Positions 25,263-39,500 of a stretch of DNA of 64,000 nt are shown here, piece by piece. The DNA lies in contig CM038725.1 in NCBI GenBank assembly GCA_021613375.1, positions 16,236,675 to 16,300,674 on the forward strand, read 5' to 3'. Position numbers and translations under genes: made by a program. The notes under the pieces were generated by a model. That model saw only the letters and a program-made list of their open reading frames with translations. It made no database searches and was not told where the DNA came from. Every line of letters starts with the position of its first letter. Position 1 is the first letter of the stretch. The DNA comes from Megaleporinus macrocephalus (Eukaryota; Chordata; Actinopteri; Characiformes; Anostomidae).

Positions 25263-26273
25263 TTAAAGGTGCCACAGAATGAAAAACTGTATTTATATTG
25301 GTATAGTTGAGTAAGGAAAGTACATAGAACTGACTATCATGAACCTCAAACACTGTTGGTTCCTCCTTTAAATATGAATCAAATATTAAAAAAACAGGCC
25401 AATAAAACTGATTCCAAATTCACAGACTGTTACTGATATAAAACTTATGCCCCAAAATTAACATACGACAATGAAGCAACAGGAATGAATATGGGAGACT
25501 ATGTGGAGAGACCAAGAACAGAACAGTACAGAACTACAGGCTTCAATATGTAACTGTGGCACTACTTAAGATGGAACAGATAATTTGCAAAACAAGCTGA
25601 CAAATAGGAAGCCAACTTTAACTCCTGCATCTTTAACAGGATCCTGAACAAGTTGTTACTCAGCACATCACACTCTGGACAGTTTCTCAAACCTTGGACA
25701 ATATCAAGCAGCTTCACACTAAAGAAAGCAGCAGTTCTAATATTATTAGCATCACAACCCCAACAATAACCTGTAAGTAGCAGCCTACTGTGTGAATGTA
25801 TTCACTTTTTGATGGATAAAGCAGTTCACCTTAAACTGAAAGTTTCACAGTTAGCTACAGCTACTGGAAAGATCCACATACCTAGCACTAGACAAGCTAG
25901 TATTGACTGCACAAGTTGTAGCATTTAATGTGGAAAAGAACATTTCATTAGGAAGACAACTTTAGCCTTGTTAAAAGAAGAAGATCAATCATGCCCATTT
26001 TTTAGTCCCTTGGAAGGATTATCAAAAGTGATGACCAATCTTATTTACACAGAGGTTCATTTATTTTCCTATGTCTATTCTTACATGTTGCTTCTGTGTG
26101 ATTATTGCATTGCTCACTGTAAACCAGCCAATCAGAGTAGAGCTCATTAAATAATTCATGAGCTCACCAAAAAAGGGAGAACAGTTTGTTTTATTCTAGA
26201 GCCAAATCATGGGGTATAATTGGATGTGTAGACATCAGAGAACATGAATAAATGCATTCTATGGCACCTTTAA
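25263..26273. mobile_element. 1.0-kb TTAA-flanked inverted-repeat element
   Basis: The termini are TTAAAGGTGCCACAGAATG at the left and CATTCTATGGCACCTTTAA at the right. These inverted repeats of about 19 bp each include a TTAA. No transposase is encoded. It is consistent with a non-autonomous TTAA-targeting (piggyBac-like) element directly downstream of the Ig gene. Confidence 0.65.
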
Positions 26274-26514
26274 AATACCTTTCCTCTATAAAGATCTAAA
26301 AAGTTATGGAAAGGCTTTTGCTAAGGTTTCTTTCTTCTCCTAAAAAAGGTGCTGTTGCTTTTTTCTTTTTGCTGTTGTTCTTATGGTTCTCACATTTCTT
26401 ATGACACTGGTTGTAGTTTGAGTTCATGAGAGATTTCAGCTGCACTTTCTATGAATCCCTTATTCATTATACTTTGTAAATGAAATGAAATGAAGGTGTT
26501 GTATAGCATACATT

Positions 26515-27554
26515 CACTATATGAACAAAGTTCTGTGAGAAAACTCTTAATCATTGAATTCTGGTGTTTTATTCAGTCAAACACTTGGCCATGCAGTCTG
26601 TCTTTATAACATTTGTGAAAGGATGGATCGTCCTGAGCTCACTGAATTACTGTGAGGTGCTGTAATATGATGCCACCATTGCAGCAAGTCAGATTGTGAA
26701 ATTTCTGTTAGTAGTACTATTGAAAAGTAGAAGCATTAAGGAACCACAGCAACTCAACCACAAAGTGGCAGACCATGTAAAGTTACAGCGGGGGATCCTC
26801 TGACTAACTTTGCCCCAGCAGCCTCACTGCTTGGGTTTCCATTGCTGAGCAGCTGCAAGCCCAACATCAACAAGCACAATGCAGAGTGTTAGATAGAGGG
26901 GTGGAAAGCACACCGCCACTGGATTCTGGAGCAGTGTCATTTTGTTATGTGGAGTGACGCATCACGCTTCTCTTTCTGGAAGTCTGGTAGATGAGTCAGG
27001 GTTTGAGGAATGCCAGGAGAACGTTCCCTGACTAGTGCTGACTGTGAAGTTTGGTAATGCTATGGGATTGTTTTTCAGGGGTTGGCGTACCCTTGGTTCC
27101 AGTGAAGGGAAATTTTAATTCTTTAGCTGACCAATACATTTTTGGCAATTGTATTCTTCCGGCTTTGTGGGAACAATTTAAGGAAGGTTTTTTTCTGTTC
27201 CAACATGACTCCAGTCCCATTGCACAAAGCAAGCTCCATAAAGGCTGGTTGGGTGTGGATAAACTTGACTGTTCTTCACAGCTCACTGACCTCAACCTCA
27301 TTAAACATCTTTGGGGTGAACTAAAACATAGATTGTGAGTCAGGTCCTTTCATCAATCATTAGTGTCTGATGATTGATGAAAGGTCTTCTGGATGGGCAA
27401 AAAGTTTGGCACTCCAAAATCTTGTAGAGAGTCCTCCCAGAAGAGTGGAAGCTGTTATATCTGCAAATGGGGGACCAACTCCATATTAATGTCTATGGAT
27501 TTAGAATGAGATGTTATGATATATAGGTGTCCCAATACTTTTGTCCATATAGTG
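26515..27554 (+). mobile_element. decayed Tc1/mariner-like transposon
   Basis: The left end is CACTATATGAACAAAG and the right end is CTTTTGTCCATATAGTG, i.e. inverted CACTATATGgACAAAAG termini. The interior resembles a teleost Tc1-like transposase gene over its whole length (for example GTTATGTGGAGTGACGCATC) but is broken by stops and gaps. At about 1040 bp it is shorter than intact Tc1 elements. Confidence 0.7.
27050..27338 (+). pseudogene. Tc1-like transposase remnant, C-terminal DDE part
   Basis: A frame of about 95 codons contains NSLADQYIFGNCILPALWEQ, FQHDSSP (equivalent to the FQQDNDP-type DDE motif) and LTDLNLIKHLWGELKHRL (equivalent to PDLNPIENLWG). It encodes only the catalytic C-terminal part. 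The upstream half is frameshifted, so it is non-functional. Confidence 0.75.
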
Positions 27555-30055
27555 TTATAATGCCTGGCATATACATGAATAATTGCTTATATGCAGCTAT
27601 AGTAAAGTGTGCAACATGCATAAAACAACAGTATATAGCTTTATAATATCAAGTTTCATGTCACACCATTACCTGCATTCAATGCCAACATGAATGCTTG
27701 TTTATTAACAGCAGGGAAAATATCTTAATCACAACAGACTGACATCCAGAAAGTATTTATAATATATATTATCACTCCTGCCCACAACAGTTATGGAAGA
27801 CATGGAACCTGACCTTACCAAGTTATATACAGTTGATTTACAAAGTGTGTATTTATAACTGGTTAAAATTACAACTTATGTTAAGTATTATAAGGTGTTG
27901 CGTATGCCAACACCTCATTATTGATGTTATAATGCATTTTGAAATACAGGATTCATAGGAAGTGTTAAGCAAAACTAAGATTGCTAAAGATAAGTGAATA
28001 CTCTAATCAGGTCTGATGGTAACAGTTGCTTTGGATTCTCTGCTAATGCCAAGAATATATTATTATCACTTTTAAAACATTTTTAAAGTTCTTCTTGTGT
28101 GTACATGTAATACTGAAATGACAAAGAACTGTTTTATTCAAGTTTTAATGTAGCACTTCACTGTAATGAAGTATCAGTAGAACATGAAAGAGAAACTTCA
28201 GCTTTTAGAGGACAATCAAAACACTGGTGTGTAGTTCTATTACTGTCATTAATGGTGGTTGAGTGGGAAAGGATATCTTGAATCATGCAGCTGGGAGACT
28301 TTTTCTAGTGCAAACCAACACTGACTGTTACATTTGCATTTACCAAAGTTTGTGTTGTCACTGCTCATAATTTCTGAAATGTTTATTTATTAATATTACA
28401 CATCAGTCTTATCATGATTGTACTTCATGTCAGTGCCAGCCAACATTCCTGTGTCAATTTGCAATACAGATAAATAGTTAATACAAATTTGTGTTGACAT
28501 CTCATTTTGTTTTGTTTGTTCCAGGTAGCAATGAAATACATGCTGCAGCTACATATTTCAAACAGGGGTAGATATTTCACAAAGAAAATATTTCTGGCTG
28601 TGGGTTATCAAATAGTGTTACACCTAATTAAACCTGTAATAAGACATTTTTTCTTGAAAAAAGATTTCTTCACTTTCTTCAGTAACTGTATTTGAAGGCT
28701 ACCTGCATAAGGACATTGTAACACATGTGTAAGCATTGGATAATATGCTTATAAAGTAGTACATAAAAGTATCTTATATCAGTAATTACAAGCTATGTTA
28801 AACTGTTTAACTATGTTAAAGAGTTTTGTACTTTTAACTTATGTACTCAACTACAGAGAACAGACAGAAACTTCTAAATGAGATTTATTACTTAGGAACG
28901 ACACTTCATAACAGGTTTATGAAAGGAATAAATGTCTAAGGCCCCTTAGTTTAATGCAATTTATAGAACGTCTTATGTTGTCTTGTGGTTAGTAGCATAA
29001 GTTGATTGTTTATACTAAATATTAAGTGGTGGGGCTATGCGGTCTTTAAGAAGGTAGTCTTCAAATAACGAGTCACCATTTTTTCTATGTTCACATGACT
29101 TTTTCGTAGTCTACACTTTATTTGTTTTATTAGATACTGATTTTTCCCATTTACTGTTTTTACACAATTGCTAAAGAAACATTTTTCAGTGCCAGGTTTA
29201 CTTTTTCAAAACTCTTCTTGAAGAAATATGCAGCTCAGCTGCACAGTCCATTTTATATGCAAAGTGCTCTAGAGCTATAAAGCCACTGCAGAAATGTCTG
29301 AAAATAAACAAATTCTGTAACAACATCAACAAAGGCGCTCTTACAGCAGCAATACTTTGTGAATAGCCAATTACAGTATAGCCAATTACAGTATAGCCAC
29401 ATCAGAAACAGTAAAAACAGTTGCCATTTAGCCAGATCTGCTAGTTCATGTTCTGTAGTTTTGTTTTGCATTGTAAATATGGTTGTTATTCTTTGGCTAT
29501 TCAAGTAAACAACACTGTAGAAAACGAGGAACAGGGCAGAAATTGGTATTATACATTGATGTTAATATAAACTACATTTTTCAGTAATGTATTTACTTGA
29601 TCTATATTATTTAGCTTACTCTTTGCCACATCACATCTAATGCCCCTCTTGTACATGTTCAAATAAGTACTAGCTTATTTGTGTGTTGGGCCCAAATTCA
29701 GGCCTCAGTTGTGAAAGAAATAACTCAAGAACTGACCCCTTTTTATAAATGATCAATGCTTGGGTACAACCTCAAATGGGACTTATTTACACACACACAC
29801 ACACACTTATTTATATAGAACTTATTTCCATGTTCACGTTAGTTGCAAATCTGGAAAATTGGGGTCACTGAATGCATTCCGTATTCGAATGTGGAAATAA
29901 TGTTTTATTTAAAGTCCAAATAGACTGTTGAGATAACTATATTAAGATTTATGAAAAAAGCTGTACTAAAAAATGTCTGTTAGCAAGTGTAAAACTGAAG
30001 TATCCTGAATAAAAAATACCACAAAAGACACAAAAAAGAAATCAAAAGCTGTAGA
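27555..30055. other. intergenic, no gene seen
   Basis: AT-rich intergenic DNA between the convergent Ig and ptgs1 genes. It holds a tandem pair of GCCAATTACAGTATA at about 29367-29396 and a short (AC)n near 29789-29806. The short open frames here have no support. Confidence 0.5.
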
Positions 30056-30061
30056 TTTATT
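30056..30061 (-). other. ptgs1: candidate poly(A) signal of ptgs1
   Basis: TTTATT on the plus strand reads AATAAA on the minus strand, about 920 bp beyond the ptgs1 stop codon. That would give a 3' UTR of roughly 0.95 kb. Other signals may exist. Confidence 0.35.
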
Positions 30062-30981
30062 GTCTGCTCATTATGTTCTCAACTTCAGTCTAACAATCAG
30101 AAGTAGCTCTTCGGCTTTTGCAGACAGCTAATAAAGTGAAATGAAAGGACCCAAATGACTGATTGACCACAAATTATACAAATTGCTGGCCCTTACAAAT
30201 CACCTTTACCAGTGCATCCTGTGATAAATATGATTCAGTGGCAGCTATCGTCCATCAAAAATCAACATTTAACATCCTACATATTAAAACTTTCATTGAA
30301 AAAGACACTCTGCTTTACAGGACGGAATACTGTAAATATCCTCAGCTAGTAGTACATCAGCATAATTTAGCATCATAGTTGAGTGTAAACTAACTGATAA
30401 AAATTACCAACATGTGATTCACATATGCTCTCACAAAATACCCACTACTGGGCATGACTCCCAAACATATCTGACCTTGGAAACTGCCCCACTTAAAAAG
30501 AAAAAGCAATTTTTCGTTTTTTGTCAGACTCTTTAAAAATCTTTAATATCAATAGTTGAACTTCAAAACAAAAACCTTCTTAGAATCAAAGCCTTGATCA
30601 TCATAACTCATAAAAAGAATACGATCTGATGCGTCTGCTGCTTCATGATGGTCTAGCTTTCCTCCAACATGTAGCAATTATGATCACACTACAGCGTTTT
30701 GGGGACACTGGTCCCAAGACTGGCCATTTCATGGACAACTGGCTTTTATCTCATTACATTCATCACTGTTCTAGTTAGGTCTCTATAAATATGCTTGAGG
30801 GAGCTCATTTACTACTTACTGGAAACTTCAATATATACGTTGAATATGACCCCATTATTAGATTAATGAATTACATCTGCAGAACATGTAAACAAAAATT
30901 TGGTGACAGAGCAGTCATGACAGCATAGTTCTGACATCACACAGTTCTATCGGGTGTTGAACCTTTTGTTCTTCATTTTGG

Positions 30982-33900
30982 CTACAATTCAGAACGAGGT
31001 CCACTTTCTTGTTGATGAGAGCCCGATGGAGGAACATAGAAGGCCACGTATGGACACCATTTAGTATTGAGGCAAACGAGCCTCTCCAGTGTTGCAGAGT
31101 TGACTATGTCAAAGCCTGTCTGACCCCCAAATGTACTGGGTTTCCAGTACTCCGGTGAACATATGGGATTTCCCATAAGGCCTTTTAGAGAAAACGGTGC
31201 CCCCATTTCCACCATACTCTCTCCAAATATGGCGCCAGGCCGAGTCTTCTCCAGCAACAAAGCTGGATAGAACTCCAGAGCGTCAATATCTCCATAGAGC
31301 TCCTCCAACTCGCGCGCAATTTTTTTATCACCTGAAAAACAATAGAAAAGCTGTAACAACTTCACCTCCAAGCCAGATATGTAAAAAAAATATATATATC
31401 TGAAGGATGACTTGCTAAAGAACATTTTTAGTATGGTCAGTTGTTCTGCACATCCTTCTTGTTGGTAAGTCAAGACTGCTGTTAGTTACGTAGCCTTAAT
31501 ACAATCAAATATAACAAGTCTTTTGAATGACTTTACAGTGACTTCTTTCCATGTTAGTTCTGGCCAATTTCACTAGCTAAGTCTCCCTGTAGTAAACAAT
31601 ACTACCAAGTTGAAGGGTGAAGGTGATCACGTTCATCCTCTAAGATGTTTGAGGCACCACCCCATCTATGCAGCTATCGCAACATCAATGAACAGCCCAA
31701 CCCGTTTGGAGAAGAGCTCTGTCAGTTCTGTTATGCTATTAGACACCCGTGTTTACAGGCATCATGCTGAGTGACAAGAGGAGGTAGGGCTTCTTGGTCC
31801 CCAGTCCATGGTAGGCTGGAGCATCATCAGGGATTGAACTCACAACTTCTCAATATAGGTTAAACACAGAAATGGTTATTAGCTGCAGATAAATTTAGGT
31901 GAAATGGTATGCTAAGTCTGGATGCAGGTTTACAGGTAGTTATTATGGCTTAGCATGCACACTCACTAAGCACTTTATTAGAAACACTGTTAAAAAACAC
32001 TCAACAGGGTCTCCATTTCCTTTCAAAAACTTAACTGGTTTCTCCAAAATGTTGGAAACATTCCTTTAAAGTTCTAAACGATGTTGACAAGATTGCAGCA
32101 TTTAATTTTTGGTGATGTCATGTAATTTTATGTGAACGTCCCACTCTACAATATCCTAAAGATGTTTAATAGGTTCCGATCCACTAACTGGGAAGGCCAC
32201 TGTAGAACCAGGAACTCCACAAGACCAGTTTGAGATTACTTTTGCTTTGTGACATGGTACATTGTCATGCTGGAAATAGCCATAAGAAATTGCGGCCATA
32301 AAAGGATGCACATGGTCAGCAACAATAGGCATCTAATAGGTACCAATTAATGATTGGTATTAACAAGGTTACACCTCTTTAACAGCCTGTAACAGTAAGA
32401 TGACATAATCCTGGGTCCATAAATAAATGCAGTTGGTGACTAATTCTGACCCTACCATCTAAGTGCCTCAGCAAAAATCAAGATTCACCTGGCAAGGCTG
32501 CACTTCTGAAAGTCTTCAGGTGTCCAGTTTTGGTGAGCCTGAGCCCACTGCATCCTCAGCTTTCTGTGGCTGACTGAAGTGGAACTGCACTGTTGCCACA
32601 CTACTGGCTAATCAGATGACTGCATGAATGAGAAGGTACAGGTGTTCCTAATAAAGTGCTCGGTGAGTGTGCAAGTCAGTAGACTTAGGATTTTATATGA
32701 CCGTGTGTGTGCGAGTACCTGTAAATTCAAAGAATGATTTATATGGTTTCAGGTTGAATCTCTTCCGATATTCATTGAATGGCCTTAGTCGAAGTTCTCT
32801 GGATTCTTTAATAACTCCTTCAGCCACTTTGGCCACTACATGGGGGATGTTATGACCACCTCCAATCTGGGAAGAAAAAACAAAATGGCTTTGTGTGATG
32901 ATATCAGAGTAACTAAAGAGTGAATCGAACTAAAGAGTTGCATTTCTAATATAGATAAATACTAGGAATCATGAAGCGTGAGGTATTCAAATTATTATTT
33001 ACAGATATGCATATAGACTTTGTATGTAGTCCACAGAAACAGAGTCAATTAACAGGAACTTGATGCAGTGATGATGCATCAGCTATAAGAACATACTGAG
33101 CTACGGGTGGAGCTGACAGTTTAGGCAAAAAAGATGATGAGCCAGTCGCACTTTATACTGCACAAACGGTCAGTTCAAAATATGTATGTGTGCCAATGTG
33201 TATGTGTGCCAAGGGCCACAGTATATGGTTTAAAGTGGCATACTTTGACCTTTTAAAAGTGGGTTATGCAGTCATTGTGCAGGGTCTTATGTTCAATGCC
33301 TGGGTTTTACTTTAAACCACATTCTTGGAAACAACAATCAACATACAGTAAACATAGTAAAATATCTGCTTCTCTTTTTAAGCATGATACAGTAAGAACT
33401 GACTGCAATAATGTGGTTTGTGGTAAATGTTTCCTGGGGAACTATACCATATTTCCTAACAAGATACCACTTCCTGAGCAGTCAACATATCACCTCTTCC
33501 ACAGGAAACCACATTGAGTACCCACCTCGAAACTGGTGAGCATCTAAACCTTCTGGTGAAGTCATTTGAAAGTTCAAAGTTTCTAGAGGCCAGACCTTCA
33601 TTGCAGTAGCATGAAAAGGGTCTACAACTGAAACGCACCTTCCTCAAAGGAACTCCAAGCAAACCTTACCTGTCCTGCTGGTTGGGTTGAGAAAGCTTGG
33701 ACTAGTTTCTCCACTCCATAGTGAGTGAGGATTGAGGTGTTGAAGATGAACTGAGAGTAGGGGATCTCAGCTCCATCAATCAAGAAACTGTCAGGCATGA
33801 GTGGGTGCCAGTGGTAGAGTTGGTTAAACTCCACAGCGATGCGATTCTGGTACTGGAACTGTGAGCGGAAGAGTAGGGACGGGTCAAATTTCAGCTTGAG

Positions 33901-35341
33901 ATAGTAGCCGCTCAGATGCTGCACGTAGTCTTCAATCACAATTCGAATAGTCTCACCTGGAAAACATTTGATTCAGCCACGTGGAAAGTAAGTAAATAAA
34001 GTGATACAAGCTGTACAAGTAGTTATCAACTCTGTCATTAAAACCGTTTAACTCCATGTTGGATTTCTTTTGCTTGTTTTTACTTTCACAATTTACTTCA
34101 TAAAACATGCTTCAAAATGGCCTAAAATTAAATTACTGTCAGTAAAAAAGTGGTTTTGTTTTTTTTCTTCCTATATTTACATTACAAAAATGATACTTAA
34201 AATAGGGTAAACCATCAACAGGGTGAATGATAAAAAGGTACAGGCTAAAAAGGTAACTGGCTCTTTACCTATAATAATAAGTCTGGCTGTCTGAAACAGT
34301 TGTTCGTCTTCCCAGGTAGGGTGCTCTTTCTTCAGGATGTCACAAACGCGGTTGTGCTCACGCAGCCACAAGGTGGCGTACATGCTTAAGCCTGGCAGCA
34401 GGCCAAACACCTCCTGGCCTATAGCCATCTGTGCTTCTGGGGGGACTGACTGAGGGTAACTCATGTTAACTTTTGCCTCGGCCACTGAAGGTGGGTACAT
34501 CTCTCCTTTTATAATCTGTGTAAGCATACAGGTAAATATACAAGCATACATTAAAGAACAGCGTCAAATTCACAAAACACATTTAATAGAATACACAGTC
34601 CCTTCTCAAACTTTTCAACATTTCTTTATATACACTTCATCCTCATCATCCTCATTCTCTACAAACAACATAGACAGATTTCTAAACCTTTGTTTAGAAA
34701 AGTGAGCCATTTCAAAGTAGCAGCAAAAAGGAAAGCCTTACACTAGTAAATTAGCTGTGACCCTTTTACACCCTTCCTCTAATCTCTTGACTCATTTGCA
34801 TGGGGTTTCATATTTGATCTTTGAAAGTCTACAGAAACCTCAACGCTGCTGCTATCAGTCTACACAATCCAGCAAGTAATGCAGGCCTAGTAAAAATACC
34901 CTGTCACTTTAAAGTCTTCACAGGATGTTACCACACGATAATGATTCAGTGGTTTAACACATGCATCAAGTATTTTGGTGAGAAGATAAGCTGCAGCCTT
35001 TGCGTGAGGTTGCTGAAACAAGCAGAACAAAAAAAACGCACACACACACAAAATCTGCAATATTGGTGACATCAGCAGACATTGCCACTGAGAAGTTTGA
35101 GAATTTATATGTACTGACTGATATCTATTTCACAAACTCTTAGAAATGGTGGGCTTAGAGATGTTGATTTTAGAGCATGCCAAGCATTTCACACCAACAA
35201 CAGTACCTGGTACTTCAGCTTCCCGTCCTTAAGAAGTCTAAGCTCTAGTTGTCGTGCAAGGTTGTCTCCGTAGATGTGTCCAGCGTCCACCTGTATAAAA
35301 ATTAGACATTAGAATGTATTAAAAATGTTCAAACTGCCCGT

Positions 35342-35426
<85 letters not shown>

Positions 35427-35937
35427 CTAGTGGGGTTTAAAGAGTTACTATTATGCTATAGTGTACTTATGTGCTTTTTTGTCAATTAATAATGACATAT
35501 TATTCTGGAGGGCCTGTCACTTTTAATAAGAACTGTATTTAACAACATAAGTAAATATAATTATAAGTAAATATTAAATATTTGTATTGGGCAGAATACT
35601 GAAAACAAAAATGAAGGATATATACACATATGTCGATACTGCTTTTCAACCCAAACAAGATAAAGATGTCAGTGTACGCAAAGCCCACAGCAGCTGTTTT
35701 ATGTCCAGAAGTCTTTTATGTGCACACCTACACTCCAGCTTTAATACATGACTTTTAGACGCTGCTGGAGTTTAGTAAATATTACAAGCTGTTCACACCA
35801 TCAGTTTCAGCCGTCTAAGTGAGGGGTACCATGGGCAATGCATTCAAGCCGGCTAGTCTCCACGTTAACGATTTACCCCAAAAAATAGTATTTCCTTTCA
35901 CTCTCTTTTTTCTCTATTTAACTTATTAACTCATTAA

Positions 35938-36018
<81 letters not shown>

Positions 36019-36532
36019 TAATAATAATAAACATAGTAATATGATACACTTAAAAAAGACACTTTACAATTTAACGGGAAAAGTATACAAGAGAATGAAA
36101 GTGTTTAGAAAAATGTTGATGGCTGCTCCTTTGACAATAAACTGGATTAATAATAAACTTCTCAAGCTGCAATTGACTACATGAGAGGTGAGAGAGTCTG
36201 CATGTTTTACACTGTTTGTATGTTGCTTAACATACAACTCATTATGACAGTAATGTATTTGCAAATCATTATAACAGTAATGACAAAGGAAATACCTTAA
36301 GAAGAAAATCAACCCAGTATACTAGATGAATGAGTACATCACCCCCTACTATATTTTCAAGAACTAAATGATAGAATGAACTCATGGTTGCTACTAAAGA
36401 TATTTGTACTAAAGATATTACCATGAGATAAGTATGGTATTAGACTCTCCTGATTCATTCTCTATTCATTCTCCTTATTTATTCACATTGTAATGTTATC
36501 TTATGCTGTCATATCTATACCAAGTCAAAGAA

Positions 36533-36594
<62 letters not shown>

Positions 36595-39500
36595 TCCTTA
36601 CCCCATGGCTGAGAGCTTTCGTAAAGCCCAGCCCCACGCGATTGTGTGTCTTGAAAAACTGGTGGGTGAAATGCTGAGCGAAAAAGGCAAACATCAGGTT
36701 GGTTCCCTGGGGGTCCACCCTGAATTTCCGCCGCAACATGAACTTCTCCACCACTAGCTTGGGATCTGGAAGCTCCATTTTCCCTGCAGAGAAATGAAAT
36801 ATCAGTTACAACAGCTGTGGAAGCAATAATGTTGAGGCAGTCAGACGAAATCTGTCCAAACTGCAGTACAGGGAAATTACTCTTAGACTTTTGGATTCCT
36901 GCTTAGTCTTTCAGAACTCCATGCGTACCTTTAACTCCCATAGGCGTTGGGCAGTCCTCTGGCACAGGTGGCAGGATTCGGGTGTAGTAGGTGTTGTTGG
37001 AATATGTCTCCCAGTTCACATAATCATATTTCGAATTGTAGGTGGGAGGGCTGGGAATTAGGTTGGCTCTTACTGGGACAAGACATAAGTTTATAACAAT
37101 GGTATAAATATAATGTTTAGGAAAGATTCTCTTTGTGATTTTCTAAACATAAAACACAACACCATGAATTCACTGTGCAATAGACATGAATCTCTAATAG
37201 TTAACTTACTTCTTTAACCTACAATATTATAATGGGAACCCAATCAGTACACTGTTTGAATGATAAAATCAGTAGGCATCTAGGGATTTATTGTTAGAAA
37301 CCTTTTACAACTGACTACTTTCCTGAACCGTTGCACATTCTAAACCTTTTCATTCCACTATAAATGCAAATACACATGCATGAGCAACAGTACTATACAC
37401 ACAAACCACATTGCAAAACTACTGCAGACAACACTGTGTAGCACTTCTAAACCTCCAATGACCTAACAACATTACCATTTGAACAGACTCAAGAAGAAAT
37501 GTCTGCTAAAAGCTTTTAGACCTAAAACACATAACAGTGCCTAATATTATGCATTTGTGTTGAATGTCAATAAACAAATCTGATGTCTCGGGACTCCTGG
37601 ATACGATTGGGTGTGGTATCACTGGAATTCAAGCTTGTGTCCGGTGATAGGAGGCAACCCTCGTTTACTAGATGTGCCATCTGGGAGACTCTATTTCCTG
37701 TAGCTAGTCTAATAATTTACTGCTATACCAACATACAGTTCCTGGCCACTGTTAACATTCTATGTATTTATTTCTGCATTCCAAAATTCCTTATTTCCCA
37801 TTACCCTGTCTTGTTTGAACCCTGGTTGTGTGCTGTGGTTTCATGTTCAAGGCACTTTTTTAGGGCCTAATTGGTCCTAAAATTGAGCAGAGCATCCAGC
37901 AGAAAATTAGAACAAATTACATGATGTTACATAATGGCTGACAGGTTTGGCCATCCATTAACATATGCTTTGTCTTACTTTGTGTTAGGGTTATGTAATC
38001 CTTTGTGCTGAGCTCTGAAGGGTTAACCAGGGAGATAGCAGAAAAACCTCTAGTGCCAGAAACTCTTGGCAGCAGCAGCAAGATGTGAGGAATTTGAAGG
38101 CTTGCTGTGGAGTACAGGAGTTACCATAGCAACTGGGGGCCGAATGATACAAGAGAGAATGTGGTCTCATAAAAAAAGGAGGTGAAGCACGACAGAGCGA
38201 TCTCCACCTTGATTCTCACCCAGACTGCTACATCCAAGTATGGGAGCCATTGAGAACAAGAAGAATTGTGTTTGAGAAAAGGAAAGAAACTGCCCTATGA
38301 CAGAATTATGGGAGGAAGTGATAAAGCGGTAGATCAACAGTCACCCTGGGCCTCAACCCAGGACAGGGAATGGGTAAATATGGGCAGGATGTTATGTTAA
38401 TGGAGGGTCCTTTAGCCATAGGGAACACAAGAGTGCAATATTATCTGAACCTCTGTGCTACTGGAGCACAGAACATAGAACACGCGCTAACATCAAAGTG
38501 TGGCTACTGTCCATCTTCAGTCCAGAGGCGGATTAGATGAAAGAAAGGATATTTAGAATTCAAGTAAACAGAGAAAAAATAGAGGACGTTTAAAAGGCAG
38601 TTTGTTTTCACTGCTATCGAATGGCCAGTGTAAACACTGCTCTAATACTTGTTGGTGAGCAGCTTTCATGTCCTTAAAGGCACTTGTGTGGTCTTCTGCT
38701 CTGTACAAGATGTTACATCCACAGCAGAGAACGTTTACATTCATTTCTGGAAAGGTTTTCTCTCTGCGCAAATGATTCACAGATATTACTATGCTTGTAA
38801 GATCTGTCTTAACACCCTGGAGCGGTGAGCACTGTTAATTGCACAAGCTAAACATGTCTTTCTCTGTATTAGTGTGTGTAGGTCACATGGTTTTAGATGT
38901 TTAGGTAGAGACTTGTCTCCAGCTGCATATAAAAAAAAATCCAACACCCTGCTGTTAATGCCCCCCCTCCTTCAAATGGAAACAGCAGCTGATACGATTA
39001 ATGACCCATTTGTTCACTGAGCGGTTCTCTGTACAGATATGAGGGTAGACTTATCAAAAGACTTAAGAGTTTAGATATCGCCAAGAAAAACATTTTTTCT
39101 GTTACCAAATATGTGAGTATTTATCTAAACAAAACAAAGAACTACTCTAAGATGAAAAGAAAACTTTCCCAGACCTGTGGTCTTGGCGTCCAAACCATCT
39201 ATACTGGGAATCAGTCATTGCTAAACGGAGTTTCCATTTTCAAGTTTCAACCGAGCCCTGTTGAAATGGCTGAACAGCTGCCTTAATGAATTTAAAAACA
39301 TGATGAACATTACAATCTATAACTGTAATCTAGAAAGCGTTACGCAATCAGGATGTGAAAAAGGCGACTGTATTCTGTTACAGTTACAGAAAACAACCGT
39401 AATTAAAAAACAGGAACCTTATAAAAATGCAGTGATTTTAGTTTATTGTCAGACATGATATCTGCAGTGTTTTCGTGAAGCTATCTGAGTCAGTAACCTG

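Noticed and set aside
31790..31870. tRNA gene on the minus strand
   Set aside because: A B-box-like motif is present, but no cloverleaf or acceptor stem can be formed; it fits a SINE instead.
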